Below are positions 55,539-63,425 of a stretch of 64,000 nucleotides of DNA, piece by piece; the stretch's first letter is position 1, and every line of letters begins with the position of its first letter. The notes beneath the pieces were generated by a model. That model made no database searches. It had not been told where the DNA came from and saw only the letters and a program-made list of their open reading frames with translations. Both the position numbers and the translations under genes were made by a program. Source of the DNA: M55B127 sp034521955 (lineage in GTDB: Bacteria > Bacillota > Halanaerobiia > Halanaerobiales > M55B127); assembly GCA_034521955.1 (NCBI GenBank), contig JAXHLT010000002.1:1-64000 (forward strand), written 5' to 3'.

Positions 55539-56615
55539 GTGTTAAAAAATATTAGGAAACTTACCGGTAAGAAAAGAAAAAAAGCCGGACAACCGCCTGG
55601 AGTTTTATCAAAATCTGAAGATATAGTTGAAGAGGATATAAAAATTAGTTATATTGATTATGATAAAGATAGTCATCAAGAAAAAGAAATGGAAAGTATT
55701 GATGAATGTTTTAAATTGAAAGATTCTCCTACAGTATCCTGGATTAATGTGGAGGGTCTATCTGATATTGAATTAATAGACCAGATGGGTAAAACATTTG
55801 AAATTCATCCCCTAATACAGGAAGATATAGTTCATACTCATCAAAGACCAAAAATTGAAGAACATGAAAAAACACTTTATATTGTTTTGAAAATGTTACA
55901 CTATAACGAATCAAGCCAGGAAATTGAATCAGAACAAATTAGTATTGTATTAGGTGAAAATTATGTAATTACCTTTCAGGAAAGACAGGGAGATGTATTT
56001 GAACCAATAAGAAATAGATTAAAAAATGAGCTTGGTAGAATTAGAAGTATGGGGACAGATTATTTAGCTTATGCTCTAATAGATATCATAGTTGATAATT
56101 ACTTTATTATTTTAGAAAAAGTGAGTGATAGAATAGAGATAATAGAGGAAGAACTTGTTAATCAACCTTCTGAAGATACTCTAACAGAAATATATGCTTT
56201 AAAAAATGAAATGATATTTTTAAGAAAGTCAGTATGGCCTTTAAGAGAAGTTGTAAATAGACTAGAAAAAAATGAAATAAATTTTATAACAAGACCTGTA
56301 AAACTTTATCTTAGAGATGTATATGATCATACTATTCAGGTAATAGAAACTGTAGAGACAATTAGAGATATGCTGGGAGGTATGTTAGATATATATCTAT
56401 CCAGTATTAGTAATAAGATGAATGAGGTAATGAAGGTTTTAACTATAATTGCTACAATATTTATTCCTCTTACATTTATTGCAGGAATATATGGAATGAA
56501 CTTTGAATATATGCCTGAGCTTGCTTGGAGAAATGGTTATTTTATTGTTTTAATTGTTATGTTAGTCATAGCAGGCTATATGGTATATTTCTTCAAAAAG
56601 AAAGATTGGTTTTGA
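55539..56615 (+). CDS. corA: CorA-family magnesium/cobalt transporter
   Basis: 358 aa. Large N-terminal cytoplasmic domain, long stalk helix (residues 200-290), then two C-terminal membrane helices; the pore signature GMN is in YGMNFEYMPEL. The tail FFKKKDWF is basic, as usual. GTG start. Closed by a strong hairpin. Confidence 0.94.
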   Translation: MLKNIRKLTGKKRKKAGQPPGVLSKSEDIVEEDIKISYIDYDKDSHQEKEMESIDECFKLKDSPTVSWINVEGLSDIELIDQMGKTFEIHPLIQEDIVHTHQRPKIEEHEKTLYIVLKMLHYNESSQEIESEQISIVLGENYVITFQERQGDVFEPIRNRLKNELGRIRSMGTDYLAYALIDIIVDNYFIILEKVSDRIEIIEEELVNQPSEDTLTEIYALKNEMIFLRKSVWPLREVVNRLEKNEINFITRPVKLYLRDVYDHTIQVIETVETIRDMLGGMLDIYLSSISNKMNEVMKVLTIIATIFIPLTFIAGIYGMNFEYMPELAWRNGYFIVLIVMLVIAGYMVYFFKKKDWF

Positions 56616-56618
56616 TTT

Positions 56619-56652
56619 AAAAACCCCGGCCTTAAGATTAGGTTGGGGTTTT
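56619..56652. terminator. Bidirectional terminator after corA
   Basis: AAAAACCCC (56619) pairs with GGGGTTTT (to 56652), with additional GGCCT/AGGTT pairing inside. A/T runs flank both sides, so it can end corA and the convergent minus-strand unit. Confidence 0.8.
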
Positions 56653-56802
56653 AAGTCTACTTTCAATTATATAAGTATTTTTATAGATTACAAGTATTGA
56701 TAATAGAACTGATATAACAAGAAAAGACTCAAAACCGTATTTGTAGATCATATTTTTTATTCTTTCATCCTTATTTATGTTTTTAAATAAATTTTTATTC
56801 AT
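56638..56802 (-). CDS. Small membrane protein paired with the HTH regulator
   Basis: 54 aa from the ATG at 56802 (an in-frame ATG at 56808 also possible). One helix (..FESFLVISVLLSILVIY..) after a charged N-terminus. It overlaps the end of the HTH gene by eight bases and shares its transcript; GGGAGGA inside the HTH gene is its ribosome site. Such HTH plus small membrane protein pairs are common in Firmicutes, role unknown. Confidence 0.6.
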   Translation of the reverse strand: MNKNLFKNINKDERIKNMIYKYGFESFLVISVLLSILVIYKNTYIIESRLKTPT

Positions 56803-57001
56803 GTTCATCTTCCTCCCAGAAAAGATCATCTAATGTTTTATCTAACTCTTTACATATATCAATACATAAACTTATAGTTGGATTATATTTTCCATTTTCT
56901 ATAAGTCCTATAGTTTGTCTAGTTACACCAATATGGTTGGCTAACTCTTCTTGTGTTAGATCTTTTTTAATACGAGCAGATTTCAATTTTAAGTTTTTCA
57001 T
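56795..57001 (-). CDS. XRE-family transcriptional regulator (YozG type)
   Basis: 68 aa, a bare helix-turn-helix: KLKSARIKKDLTQEELANHIGVTRQTIGLIENGKYNPT is the cro/C1 signature, with an acidic end LFWEEDEHE. ATG at 57001 used. Own promoter at 57048-57076. Two copies of ATATTGCAT just upstream (57082 and 57107 regions) could be operator elements. Confidence 0.9.
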   Translation of the reverse strand: MKNLKLKSARIKKDLTQEELANHIGVTRQTIGLIENGKYNPTISLCIDICKELDKTLDDLFWEEDEHE

Positions 57002-57047
57002 CCAATGTTCAATCTCTCCTTTCAACAAGTATAATATATCTTTTATA

Positions 57048-57076
57048 ATAATACAATATAGATAACATAATGTCAA
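57048..57076 (-). promoter_or_regulatory. Promoter of the HTH/membrane protein pair
   Basis: On the minus strand TTGACA (57076-57071) and TATTAT (57053-57048) with a 17-base spacer. Confidence 0.75.
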
Positions 57077-57174
57077 CTATATATTGCATAAAGACGAAAA
57101 AATATTGCATTGTTATATATAAGAGAAGTTTTTATTGATTAATTTATTAAACAAATTAGATTGTAAAAAGAAAA

Positions 57175-58383
57175 TTATTTGTTAAATAAGTAATGCTGCA
57201 GTCCAGCGATAAATAGTAAGATAGCACTTAGAAAATATAGGGAGGATAAGCTGAAACCAAAGTCTAAAAATATTAAAATTAGTGGACCACTGGCAGCACC
57301 TAAATCAACAGCAGTAGTAAATCCAGCCATTCTATTAGATACAGTATTTTCTTTTAAATTACCGACTTCTATATATAGTAATAGGATTAAAAATGCAGTA
57401 TTAATGAATATAAAGAGTGGAACCAGGAGTGCAACAATACTATTTTGAAAAAAGGCAAGAATTGACATTAATACAGCCTGTAAAATAAAAGTATGTGTAA
57501 TGAATTTATTTATTTTATATTTATCAACAATATTACCAAAAAGTGGACTCAAAATTAATTCGAAAAGTGATTGGGTGGAAAGTATAAATCCATTTAAAGT
57601 AGCTATTCCTATTATAGCTCCAAATATAAAAGCAGTTTCACCAAATACATTATTTAAATAAAGTCCATAACTAGAATTAATTAAGCCTAAGCCGGTAAAG
57701 TTAAGTGCAAATCCCATGAACATTAAAACATACATATTTTTAGAAGTTATTAAATGAAAAAAATCCATCTTAGGATTAGGACTAAATGATTTTTTGTTGA
57801 CCTTTTTATTATATTCTTTATCTTCACTAAATATGAAAAACAGAGCAATTCCAGTAATTGCAGATAAAAGATAAGCACTAATACTAAAGTTAAATAGATC
57901 TGCAAAATAACCACCTAATATCATTCCAGCCATATACCCGGAACGGGAAATAGAGCGGAATAAACCAGAGAGTTTACCCTGCAAATTTTCAGGAAGGTTT
58001 GAATCAAATATAATAAGAAGTGCTTTAAGTCGAAGTAATGAGAAAGCTATTCCCCACAGTAGACGAAGAATAAAAAATTGCCAAAAAAGGACAACGTACC
58101 CGTATGAAAAAGTGATAAAAACAGATAAAATGACAGCAATTTTAAAAGGAATAGAACGATTCCACTTTTCATATAGCTTTGCTGCCCAAAAATTAGAGCC
58201 AAGCCTAATAATTCGATTAACAGCAAGTAATATTCCAAGTTGAGTACCAGAAAAAGAAAAAATGTCTAACCGGGTTGGCAATACCGTATAAAACATTGCA
58301 TCCCCGAGTAGACATAATCCTATTATAGCAAATATTTTTATTGGATATTTATTTTTCTTAATTGTTAAAGATAGATTGTTCAA
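57175..58383 (-). CDS. MFS transporter
   Basis: 402 aa with about 12 helices. N-terminal half holds RIIRLGSNFWAAKLYEKW (MFS loop 2-3) and RSISRSGYMAGMILGGYFADLF; a cytoplasmic Lys-rich loop near residue 200 separates the halves. Predicted multidrug or sugar efflux type; substrate unknown. TTG start behind GGGAGGAA. The gene is upstream of the Tyr-rich protein's 3' end by about 60 bases, same strand. Confidence 0.9.
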   Translation of the reverse strand: MNNLSLTIKKNKYPIKIFAIIGLCLLGDAMFYTVLPTRLDIFSFSGTQLGILLAVNRIIRLGSNFWAAKLYEKWNRSIPFKIAVILSVFITFSYGYVVLFWQFFILRLLWGIAFSLLRLKALLIIFDSNLPENLQGKLSGLFRSISRSGYMAGMILGGYFADLFNFSISAYLLSAITGIALFFIFSEDKEYNKKVNKKSFSPNPKMDFFHLITSKNMYVLMFMGFALNFTGLGLINSSYGLYLNNVFGETAFIFGAIIGIATLNGFILSTQSLFELILSPLFGNIVDKYKINKFITHTFILQAVLMSILAFFQNSIVALLVPLFIFINTAFLILLLYIEVGNLKENTVSNRMAGFTTAVDLGAASGPLILIFLDFGFSLSSLYFLSAILLFIAGLQHYLFNK

Positions 58384-58444
58384 AATATTCCTCCCAAGGA
58401 ATACTTAAATTTTGTAATTAAACTTAGAATTTTTACCTTTATAT

Positions 58445-59203
58445 TTAAAAGTTAAACTCAATTTGAAAATTCAACCCTTTCTCACTATCATTTTCTTCAT
58501 TATTTGTTTCGTTTTGATCATTATCTGTTTTATAATATTCTTCCCTTAGTTGATTATATACTCTATCAGACTTAATAGGTTTACCTACACCTTCTTTTTT
58601 AATACTTTCTCCAGTACGTAAATTCCTATAATAGTATTCATACTTATTTGTAACCATGTGTACACTTAGTTTTTCCTCAATGTAGTTGCTTTTATAGTAA
58701 TATTCATATTTGTTTTGTTTTACATCTATTTTTTCTTCAATATCATTTAATTTGTTTTTATAATAATACTCATATCTTCCCGGATTAAGATTTACACTTT
58801 CTTCAACACTGTTTGTCTTATATTTATTCTTGTAACGAGTTTCACCTAAAGGAACCTGCATTCTGTATCTATTGGGTCTTCTTAGTTTAATTATTTCATC
58901 ATCAAATAGAATTGGTGGAAGACCAAAATAAATACTTAATTCTCTCCAATCATATTTGCTTCTATCAATATTTTCAAATTGATCTTTTGTTAACTCTCTA
59001 TCTGCATTTGAATATAAGTATAATATCGTGCTTAAGTCTTCATTAGATATATCAAACGTAGCAAAGTAGTCTAACTTGTCCTGCTCTATATTAAACAACT
59101 TAATAAAAAAGTCCACATCTAAATCTAAGGCTTGAATATTTCCAAATGGAATCAATAATAATATAATTAAAAACAATGAAATTAAGCTACTATATTTTTT
59201 AAT
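58445..59203 (-). CDS. Secreted Tyr-rich repeat protein with outer-membrane-like C-terminus
   Basis: 252 aa if started at ATT 59203, the only start giving a full signal peptide (MKKYSSLISLFLI.. IQA); the first standard codon is TTG 59176, inside that helix. AGGTGA lies six bases before the ATT. Residues about 120-205 hold three near-copies of a 21-24 aa unit starting with (R/K)YEYYY(K/R) and a fourth degenerate one. The last ten residues alternate hydrophobically and end in Phe, like a beta-barrel assembly signal. Family unknown. Confidence 0.7.
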   Translation of the reverse strand: MKKYSSLISLFLIILLLIPFGNIQALDLDVDFFIKLFNIEQDKLDYFATFDISNEDLSTILYLYSNADRELTKDQFENIDRSKYDWRELSIYFGLPPILFDDEIIKLRRPNRYRMQVPLGETRYKNKYKTNSVEESVNLNPGRYEYYYKNKLNDIEEKIDVKQNKYEYYYKSNYIEEKLSVHMVTNKYEYYYRNLRTGESIKKEGVGKPIKSDRVYNQLREEYYKTDNDQNETNNEENDSEKGLNFQIEFNF

Positions 59204-59302
59204 TTCTTTTCACCTGCCTATTTAATATTTGATCTATATGTATTATTATATACTTAGTATAAGCTCTTTTCAATCAAACAACAAAGAAGATAATTCGAAA
59301 GG

Positions 59303-60189
59303 ATGGATAAAATGAAAGAAAGGTTAGTAAATCTGGAAAACGGGATTAATATTAATGTGAAGTATAATAAAAAAAATAATAAACCAGCCATTTTATTCCT
59401 TCACTTTGGTTCTGGTAACTTAAAGATCTGGGATGGTGTTTTTCCATATTTTGAAGAAAAATATCAAGTAATAATACCTGACTTTAGAGGTCATGGTAAG
59501 TCTTCAAAACCTAAAGAAGGCTATCATATTGAAGACCTGGCAGTAGATATTAAGCTTTTGTTAGAAGAGTTAAATATAGATGAATACTACATAATTGGCA
59601 GTTCACTTAGGAGCTGAAGTAGGTGCAGTATTAGCATCAGATGATAATAATGTAAAGGCATTGCTCTGTGAAGGAGCCTTATATAATGAATTTGGTCAGT
59701 ATGGTATACATAATGGTAGTGAAGAAGAGATAGAAAAAATGAGAAATGAAAAGTTACAGGAGGTAGAAAACAGAAAAGAAGAATACTATAAAACTGAAGA
59801 TGAATATCTAGAAACTGAAAAGAGGTTTTTACAGAGAGCCGGTTTATGGAACAGACATTTCGAAGCGTTTGTTGAAAGCAATGTCTGTTATTATAAAGAT
59901 AAAGGATATGCTTCTTGTTATCCGATATATGTTTCTAAAGAATATATGAGAAATTATTACTTTTTCAACTTTGAAAAGTATTATAAAAATATAAACTGTC
60001 CAGTACTTTTTCTACCTACAAGGACAGAATGGAAAAACGAAAAGATAAAAAGCTCTATAAAAGCTTTTGGTAAGATGGTTGGGAAGTATGAAGTAAGTAC
60101 AATCAATGGTTTTAACCATGCCTATGGTTGGATGAAAGTACCAAATAAAGCAGCTAAAGCTTGTAAAAGAACTTATTGAAAAGAATTAA
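59303..60189 (+). pseudogene. Alpha/beta hydrolase with two frameshifts
   Basis: Frame 1 (FLHFGSGNLKIWDG, PDFRGHGKSSKP) breaks at 59617 exactly at the nucleophile elbow; removing one base near 59608 reads IIGSSLGAEVGAVLA. The next frame ends at 60179, but deleting one more base near 60159 replaces the odd tail with KAAKLVKELIEKN and a stop at 60189. Both restored junctions match the family. 294 aa when repaired. Confidence 0.8.
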
Positions 60190-60214
60190 AAAATCATAAA
60201 AATATTAACTATTT

Positions 60215-60245
60215 CACACACAGTATATTTGCTGTGTGTTTTTTT
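60215..60245 (+). terminator. Terminator before the GntR operon
   Basis: CACACACAG (60215-60223) pairs with CTGTGTG (60232-60238), then seven T. Confidence 0.8.
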
Positions 60246-60264
60246 GAAAAATATAAAAAAAGTC

Positions 60265-60293
60265 TTGACAAAAGCAAAAACTAGTAATATACT
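60265..60293 (+). promoter_or_regulatory. Promoter of the GntR-ABC operon
   Basis: TTGACA (60265-60270) and TATACT (60288-60293) with 17-base spacing, followed at once by the inverted repeat operator. Confidence 0.82.
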
Positions 60294-60296
60294 ATT

Positions 60297-60320
60297 AGTG
60301 TAATAGTTAAGTAGTGCACT
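60297..60320. promoter_or_regulatory. Likely YtrA-type GntR operator
   Basis: AGTGTA-N12-TGCACT, an inverted repeat with one mismatch, lies just after the -10. From memory YtrA-subfamily regulators bind AGTGTA/TACACT half-sites. Binding by the protein encoded 26 bases downstream would block its own operon. Confidence 0.65.
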
Positions 60321-60345
60321 AAAACAATATGAAAGGAGGCAGCAG

Positions 60346-60723
60346 ATGAAGATAGACTTCAATGCTTCTAAACCGATATATGAACAGGTTATCGATGAGA
60401 TTAAAAAACAGATTGCGCGAGGGGAAATAAAACCCGGGGATAAATTACCCTCACAAAGAGAACTAGCGAAAGACATTCAGGTAAATCCAAATACAGTACA
60501 AAGGGCTTATAGGGAAATGGAAATATTAGATCTTGTTGAAACAAAAAGAGGTAGAGGTACCTTTATAAAGGAAGATGATAAAGTGATAAAAGAGATTAAT
60601 GAACAGATGGCACAAACAGCAGTACAGAAGTTTATAAATGAAATGATTTCGATTGGATTTGAAAAGGAAGAAATTATAAATTTGTTAAAAAGCGAGTTTG
60701 AAAGGAGGATAAAAAATGACTGA
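60346..60723 (+). CDS. GntR family regulator, YtrA subfamily
   Basis: 125 aa: winged helix (KPIYEQVIDEIKKQIARGEI.. LPSQRELAKDIQVNPNTVQRAYREME.. TKRGRGTFI) and a short dimerising tail of about 45 residues, the size of YtrA proteins. ATG after AAAGGAGG. Its stop overlaps the ABC ATPase start by eight bases, indicating one operon. Confidence 0.93.
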   Translation: MKIDFNASKPIYEQVIDEIKKQIARGEIKPGDKLPSQRELAKDIQVNPNTVQRAYREMEILDLVETKRGRGTFIKEDDKVIKEINEQMAQTAVQKFINEMISIGFEKEEIINLLKSEFERRIKND

Positions 60724-61414
60724 AACAGCAGTAAAGGTAAATAACTTAACTAAACAGTATCCAGGTACACTTGCCTTAGATAGTATAAGTGTTGAGTTTC
60801 CTAAAGGACAGATTACAGGACTAGTTGGTCCTAATGGAAGTGGTAAGTCAACCCTTTTAAAAATAATATCTGGATTAGTAATAAAAGATTCTGGTGATGT
60901 AGAGATATCTAATCAAAAAGAAGAAAGACTAATGAACCATATCGCATTTTTACCGGAATTAAACCATCTTTATGATTGGATGACTATAATTGATTCAATA
61001 AACTTCTTTGATTCTCAGTATAAAGATTTTAGTACAGAGAAAGCAAAAGATTTAGTAGGATTTATGAACTTAAAGTTAGAACAAAAGATAAAAACATTAT
61101 CCAAGGGTATGGTGGCAAGATTAAAGTTAATACTTGTACTATCAAGAAATGCACCAGTATTAGTACTTGATGAACCACTTGCAGGAATTGACCCTAATTC
61201 AAGGGCAAGAATTCTAGAAAGTTTAATTAGTGAATATGAATCAGATTTTCAAACTATAATAATATCAACACATGAAGTTGTTGAAGCTGAAAGATTTTTT
61301 GACCATGTAATATTTTTAGAAAACGGTAAATCTATTTTAGAAGGAAACACAGATGATCTAAGAGCTGAGAGAAATAAATCAGTCCAGGAGTTAGTAAGGG
61401 AGGTATTTAAATGA
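60716..61414 (+). CDS. ABC transporter ATP-binding protein (YtrB/BcrA type)
   Basis: 232 aa. Walker A GPNGSGKST near 40-48, LSKGM as the degenerate signature, Walker B VLVLDEPLAGID and STHEVVEAE. Partner of the permease that overlaps by four bases. YtrA-controlled exporters often answer cell-envelope stress (family knowledge). Confidence 0.93.
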   Translation: MTETAVKVNNLTKQYPGTLALDSISVEFPKGQITGLVGPNGSGKSTLLKIISGLVIKDSGDVEISNQKEERLMNHIAFLPELNHLYDWMTIIDSINFFDSQYKDFSTEKAKDLVGFMNLKLEQKIKTLSKGMVARLKLILVLSRNAPVLVLDEPLAGIDPNSRARILESLISEYESDFQTIIISTHEVVEAERFFDHVIFLENGKSILEGNTDDLRAERNKSVQELVREVFK

Positions 61415-62172
61415 GAGCTTGGTTTGCATTATTTAAAAAAGAACTTAAAAGTATGCTTTTTACCATATTAGTATCACTGCTATTAGTAACTGCATGGGAA
61501 GTATATTTAATAACCAAAATGGATGTTTGGCCATTAGGACTATCATTCGGTCTAGGTTTTATACCTTTTGCAGTATTTCCTTTACTGATGTTGATGCAGG
61601 GTTATCAAAGCTTTAGACAGGAATGGAAAAATGACACAATCTATCTATTGAGATCTCTTCCCAGAAAAGGATATGAGATAGTAACTTCTAAGTTTGCATC
61701 TAGTGCATTAGTATATATAATTTTGACACTTTACACCTTTGGGATACACATGTTCTTCCATTATCAACAGGTTAGATATGTGATGGGAGAAGTACCTGAA
61801 GCAGTATCTAGTACTTATTCTACAAGAATGGCAGTAATAGGAGTTATCTTTTATCTGTTAGTGGGTTTTGTACCATATATAATAAGTCAATTTTCATATC
61901 TGGTAAGCTGTTTTTTCAGTAAGTTTAGATGGTTAGTAAGTATAGTTGTGTTTGGAATAAGTCATTATCTCTTAATTAGAGTTGGGGGCTTTTTAGCAAG
62001 ACTCTTTAACTGGTTACCGGATATACCGATAGATTCAATGTATTCAGGACCATATGGAGATGAAATAACAACATTTTATTTAGGTAGTGGACCGATAGTA
62101 TCAGGACTTTTACTACTTATCTTAATTATTTTCGCAGGGTCCTGGATATTGGAAAAACAACTTGATGTTTAG
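61411..62172 (+). CDS. ABC-2 type permease of the GntR operon
   Basis: 253 aa with six hydrophobic segments. No close subfamily recognised; QGYQSFRQEWKNDTIYLLRSLP near residue 70 resembles the conserved loop of ABC-2 permeases. Translationally coupled to the ATPase. Confidence 0.85.
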   Translation: MRAWFALFKKELKSMLFTILVSLLLVTAWEVYLITKMDVWPLGLSFGLGFIPFAVFPLLMLMQGYQSFRQEWKNDTIYLLRSLPRKGYEIVTSKFASSALVYIILTLYTFGIHMFFHYQQVRYVMGEVPEAVSSTYSTRMAVIGVIFYLLVGFVPYIISQFSYLVSCFFSKFRWLVSIVVFGISHYLLIRVGGFLARLFNWLPDIPIDSMYSGPYGDEITTFYLGSGPIVSGLLLLILIIFAGSWILEKQLDV

Positions 62173-62184
62173 GAGTGATTATAA

Positions 62185-63321
62185 ATGAAAAGAAAAAGAA
62201 TAATTGCATTGATATTAATAGTGCTTGTAGCAGTTATGATTATAGACTTTAGAGTTAATAATGAAGATGTAATAGCTGATTACTTTATGCAGTTTGAAAC
62301 TGAGTCAATGCAAAATATAACTGGAATTTCTTCGATTAACTATGATAGAGATAATCCAGCTGCAGTAAGAAAATCAAATCTAAATTATAGAACAAAAGAA
62401 GAAATAAAAAGTTTCAATCTTGATAACGAGATGGGATCTATAGATATAAAAGGCCATGATGGTGATCAGATTGAAGTTGATTATGAAATTAAAATATATT
62501 CAAACGATAAAGAAGCTGCAAGTAGATATATCAATCAAATCGAGGTAAATTATGAGGTTTCAAATGGTAACTTTAACCTTTATGTTAATCGACCAGAAAA
62601 ACCTGATAATATAAGAGGTATAGAAGTACTTTTTGATATTAAAGCACCTCGAGACCTTTATCTTGATTTAGCCAACCGTTATGGGGAAGTTGAAATTAAT
62701 AGTTTTGACTCTGGATTAAATCTTTCAGCCAGATATAATATTACAACTGTAAACTTTGTTAAAGGAGATATAGAGATAAATAATGATTATGGTAGTCTTT
62801 ATTTATCAGACTTAAATGGAAATCTTAATATAGATACTTCATATAATAAAAATGAATTTAGGAACTTAGAAGGTAGACTTAACTTCAATACTCAGTATAC
62901 CCAAAGTAATCTAATTAATATAAATGCAGATACTGTAATAAATGGTAGATATGGTGGAGTAAATATAGATGGACTTGAGGGAAGCCTTGATATTGATACA
63001 AGATATACTGGAATGACTTTAGATGAAATTAAGGGTCCTATTAGAGGTAATCTTGAGTATGGAGATGTAAACATTGAAAGTTTAAGTAATGAACTTGATA
63101 TTTCTTCAAGATACTCTGATTTAAAGATCTGGATGACCAAAGATTACAATAATTTAGATGTCGATGTTACTACTAGATATGGAGATCTTAGCTCAGATCT
63201 TGATTTACCTATAACCTCTGAAGATAGTAGAGAAATGATTTCTGGAACTATAGGAACTGGAGAGATTCCATTAAGAATTGATTCTTCTTATGCAGATGTA
63301 GAACTAATTTATGAGAATTAA
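62185..63321 (+). CDS. DUF4097-type exported beta-solenoid protein
   Basis: 378 aa. One N-terminal helix (residues 6-23) exports or anchors it. From residue 75 it is an Asn/Asp/Ile-rich beta-repeat protein with recurring (R/E)YG(D/E/G)V, SRYSDL and TRYTG turns, as in LiaG/DUF4097 proteins. ATG after AGGAGTG. Being last in the GntR-ABC operon, it is probably the membrane-side partner of the exporter response. Intact. Confidence 0.8.
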   Translation: MKRKRIIALILIVLVAVMIIDFRVNNEDVIADYFMQFETESMQNITGISSINYDRDNPAAVRKSNLNYRTKEEIKSFNLDNEMGSIDIKGHDGDQIEVDYEIKIYSNDKEAASRYINQIEVNYEVSNGNFNLYVNRPEKPDNIRGIEVLFDIKAPRDLYLDLANRYGEVEINSFDSGLNLSARYNITTVNFVKGDIEINNDYGSLYLSDLNGNLNIDTSYNKNEFRNLEGRLNFNTQYTQSNLININADTVINGRYGGVNIDGLEGSLDIDTRYTGMTLDEIKGPIRGNLEYGDVNIESLSNELDISSRYSDLKIWMTKDYNNLDVDVTTRYGDLSSDLDLPITSEDSREMISGTIGTGEIPLRIDSSYADVELIYEN

Positions 63322-63330
63322 GCAAATGAG

Positions 63331-63357
63331 TCCATCTTTTTTAAGATGGGCTTTTTT
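63331..63357 (+). terminator. Terminator of the GntR operon
   Basis: CCATCTT (63332) pairs with AAGATGG (to 63349), followed by GCTTTTTT. Confidence 0.85.
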
Positions 63358-63425
63358 AAAACAAAGGGATTTGACTAATTCTATTGAATTAAATAAATAC
63401 ATCAAATTTAAATGAGGTGAACTAT

